From NCBI RefSeq assembly GCF_000430625.1, contig NZ_AUMJ01000033.1, positions 1 through 64,000 on the forward strand: a stretch of 64,000 nt of DNA. The letters run 5' to 3'. This stretch comes from Aneurinibacillus terranovensis DSM 18919. Lineage in GTDB: Bacteria > Bacillota > Bacilli > Aneurinibacillales > Aneurinibacillaceae. Positions 63,410-64,000 of this stretch are shown piece after piece (the stretch's first letter is position 1; the number at the start of each line of letters is the position of its first letter). Made by a program: the position numbers and the translations under genes. The notes under the pieces were generated by a model that searched no databases, was not told the DNA's origin, and worked only from the letters and a program-made list of their open reading frames with translations.

Positions 63410-64000
63410 TTATAACTTTTTTTGTAGACGGTTTATAAAATCAAATTGAGGTATATCATTAACATAGAATTCTACAATATTTTTATTTAGGTTACATTTT
63501 AAATTAATATTGTTACATAAATAATAAATATTTTGAGCTATTTCATCAGGGGAACATTTTTTTATTGATAAAATATTCCTGCTTGCCTCTGATAAATTCT
63601 TATTCTCAAAACTATTAGTAATTACTTTCAGCCCAAAACACGCCATCTCAAGTGGAGGGTAACTTGGATGAGGAGAAATCATCAGAGAGATGCCAACTGC
63701 AGATTCCAATAAAATTTTAGCATATTCCTCTAAGCTCATCTTGCCTTTAGATATTACAGTTATTCCATTTCCTATATCAATATTAGGATGTTGTTCACCA
63801 GCTGAGATAATATTCCATTCACTAGCCCTTGGATATGTTTGAGACCAGATCCTAAGAGACTCAATAATTAAAGAAAATCCATTTCTAGCAACAGATGGTC
63901 TTCCATATATCAAAATTTGCCTTTTTTTAGCAACTTGCTCTTCCATTAAGAAATACTCTCTTAATTTATGATTTAACTTTGGTTCGAAACAATATTCTTG
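63410..64000 (-). CDS. Glycosyltransferase, C-terminal part (WsaF-like), cut by the window edge
   Basis: The frame is open through the right edge of the window (..QEYCFEPKLNHKLREYFL before MEEQV), so the internal ATG at 63946 is not the start. The visible 196 residues form the donor half of a GT-B enzyme: ILIYGRPSVARNGFSLIIESLRIW, ISKGKMSLEEYAKILLESAVGISLMISPHPSYPPLEMACFGLKVITN. The RPSVARN.F motif resembles WsaF, the rhamnosyltransferase of Geobacillus S-layer glycans. Acceptor half and true start lie outside. Confidence 0.8.
   Translation of the reverse strand, partial: QEYCFEPKLNHKLREYFLMEEQVAKKRQILIYGRPSVARNGFSLIIESLRIWSQTYPRASEWNIISAGEQHPNIDIGNGITVISKGKMSLEEYAKILLESAVGISLMISPHPSYPPLEMACFGLKVITNSFENKNLSEASRNILSIKKCSPDEIAQNIYYLCNNINLKCNLNKNIVEFYVNDIPQFDFINRLQKKL

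Overview
The window looks like a chromosome segment of a spore-forming Gram-positive bacterium of the Bacillales, with a gene repertoire similar to Aneurinibacillus or Brevibacillus. The reasons are comK, comFA/comFC, degS/degU, an S-box metK, SLH and stalk-domain surface proteins, an S-layer assembly protein (SlaP type) and a dTDP-rhamnose glycan locus. The species assignment is inference from gene content only.

Layout. (1) 1-2.3 kb is accessory DNA: a palindromic repeat, a small unknown gene, a transposase remnant and a Fic protein. (2) 2.4-9.8 kb is a putrescine/aminobutyraldehyde module: aldehyde dehydrogenase, a frameshifted CBS-PAS-AAA-HTH enhancer-binding protein, putrescine aminotransferase (patA) and an APC permease. 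Three good sigma-54 promoters and a shared palindromic operator are visible. (3) 9.8-20.4 kb is core: comFC, comFA, an AbrB-like gene, degU, degS, metK with a SAM-I riboswitch, and a carboxyl-terminal protease. (4) 20.7-28.4 kb holds an MBOAT/SGNH acetylation pair, a decayed gene bounded by a hairpin MITE-like repeat, two proteins made of short tandem repeats, slaP, a sigma factor and comK. (5) 28.6-37.3 kb holds a second regulator lacking the GAFTGA loop and an operon that looks like cyclic-imide catabolism: C-N hydrolase, MFS permease, imidase-like deacetylase fold, a small CxxC protein and a CobW GTPase. A c-di-GMP-I riboswitch and a chemoreceptor follow. (6) 37.6-42.6 kb is a MarR-controlled EmrAB-like efflux operon with an extra lipoprotein adaptor, then a broken AbrB/PIN toxin-antitoxin pair. 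(7) 43.0-49.7 kb encodes an SLH surface protein, a candidate structured RNA in transposon debris, a TolC-like protein and a likely S-layer protein. (8) 50.2-64 kb is a surface-glycan locus, all on the minus strand: O-antigen-ligase/O-OTase-like protein, TPR protein, initiating sugar transferase, glycosyltransferases, rfbABCD, a three-component membrane glycosylation set and a truncated WsaF-like glycosyltransferase.

The most interesting signals are: the imide operon with a GAFTGA-less regulator, a sigma-A-like promoter and the same TATGCA-N4-TGCATA operator as the sigma-54 putrescine genes; the terminator-ended structured RNA candidate near 45.3 kb; and the S-layer glycosylation locus beside its probable substrate protein.
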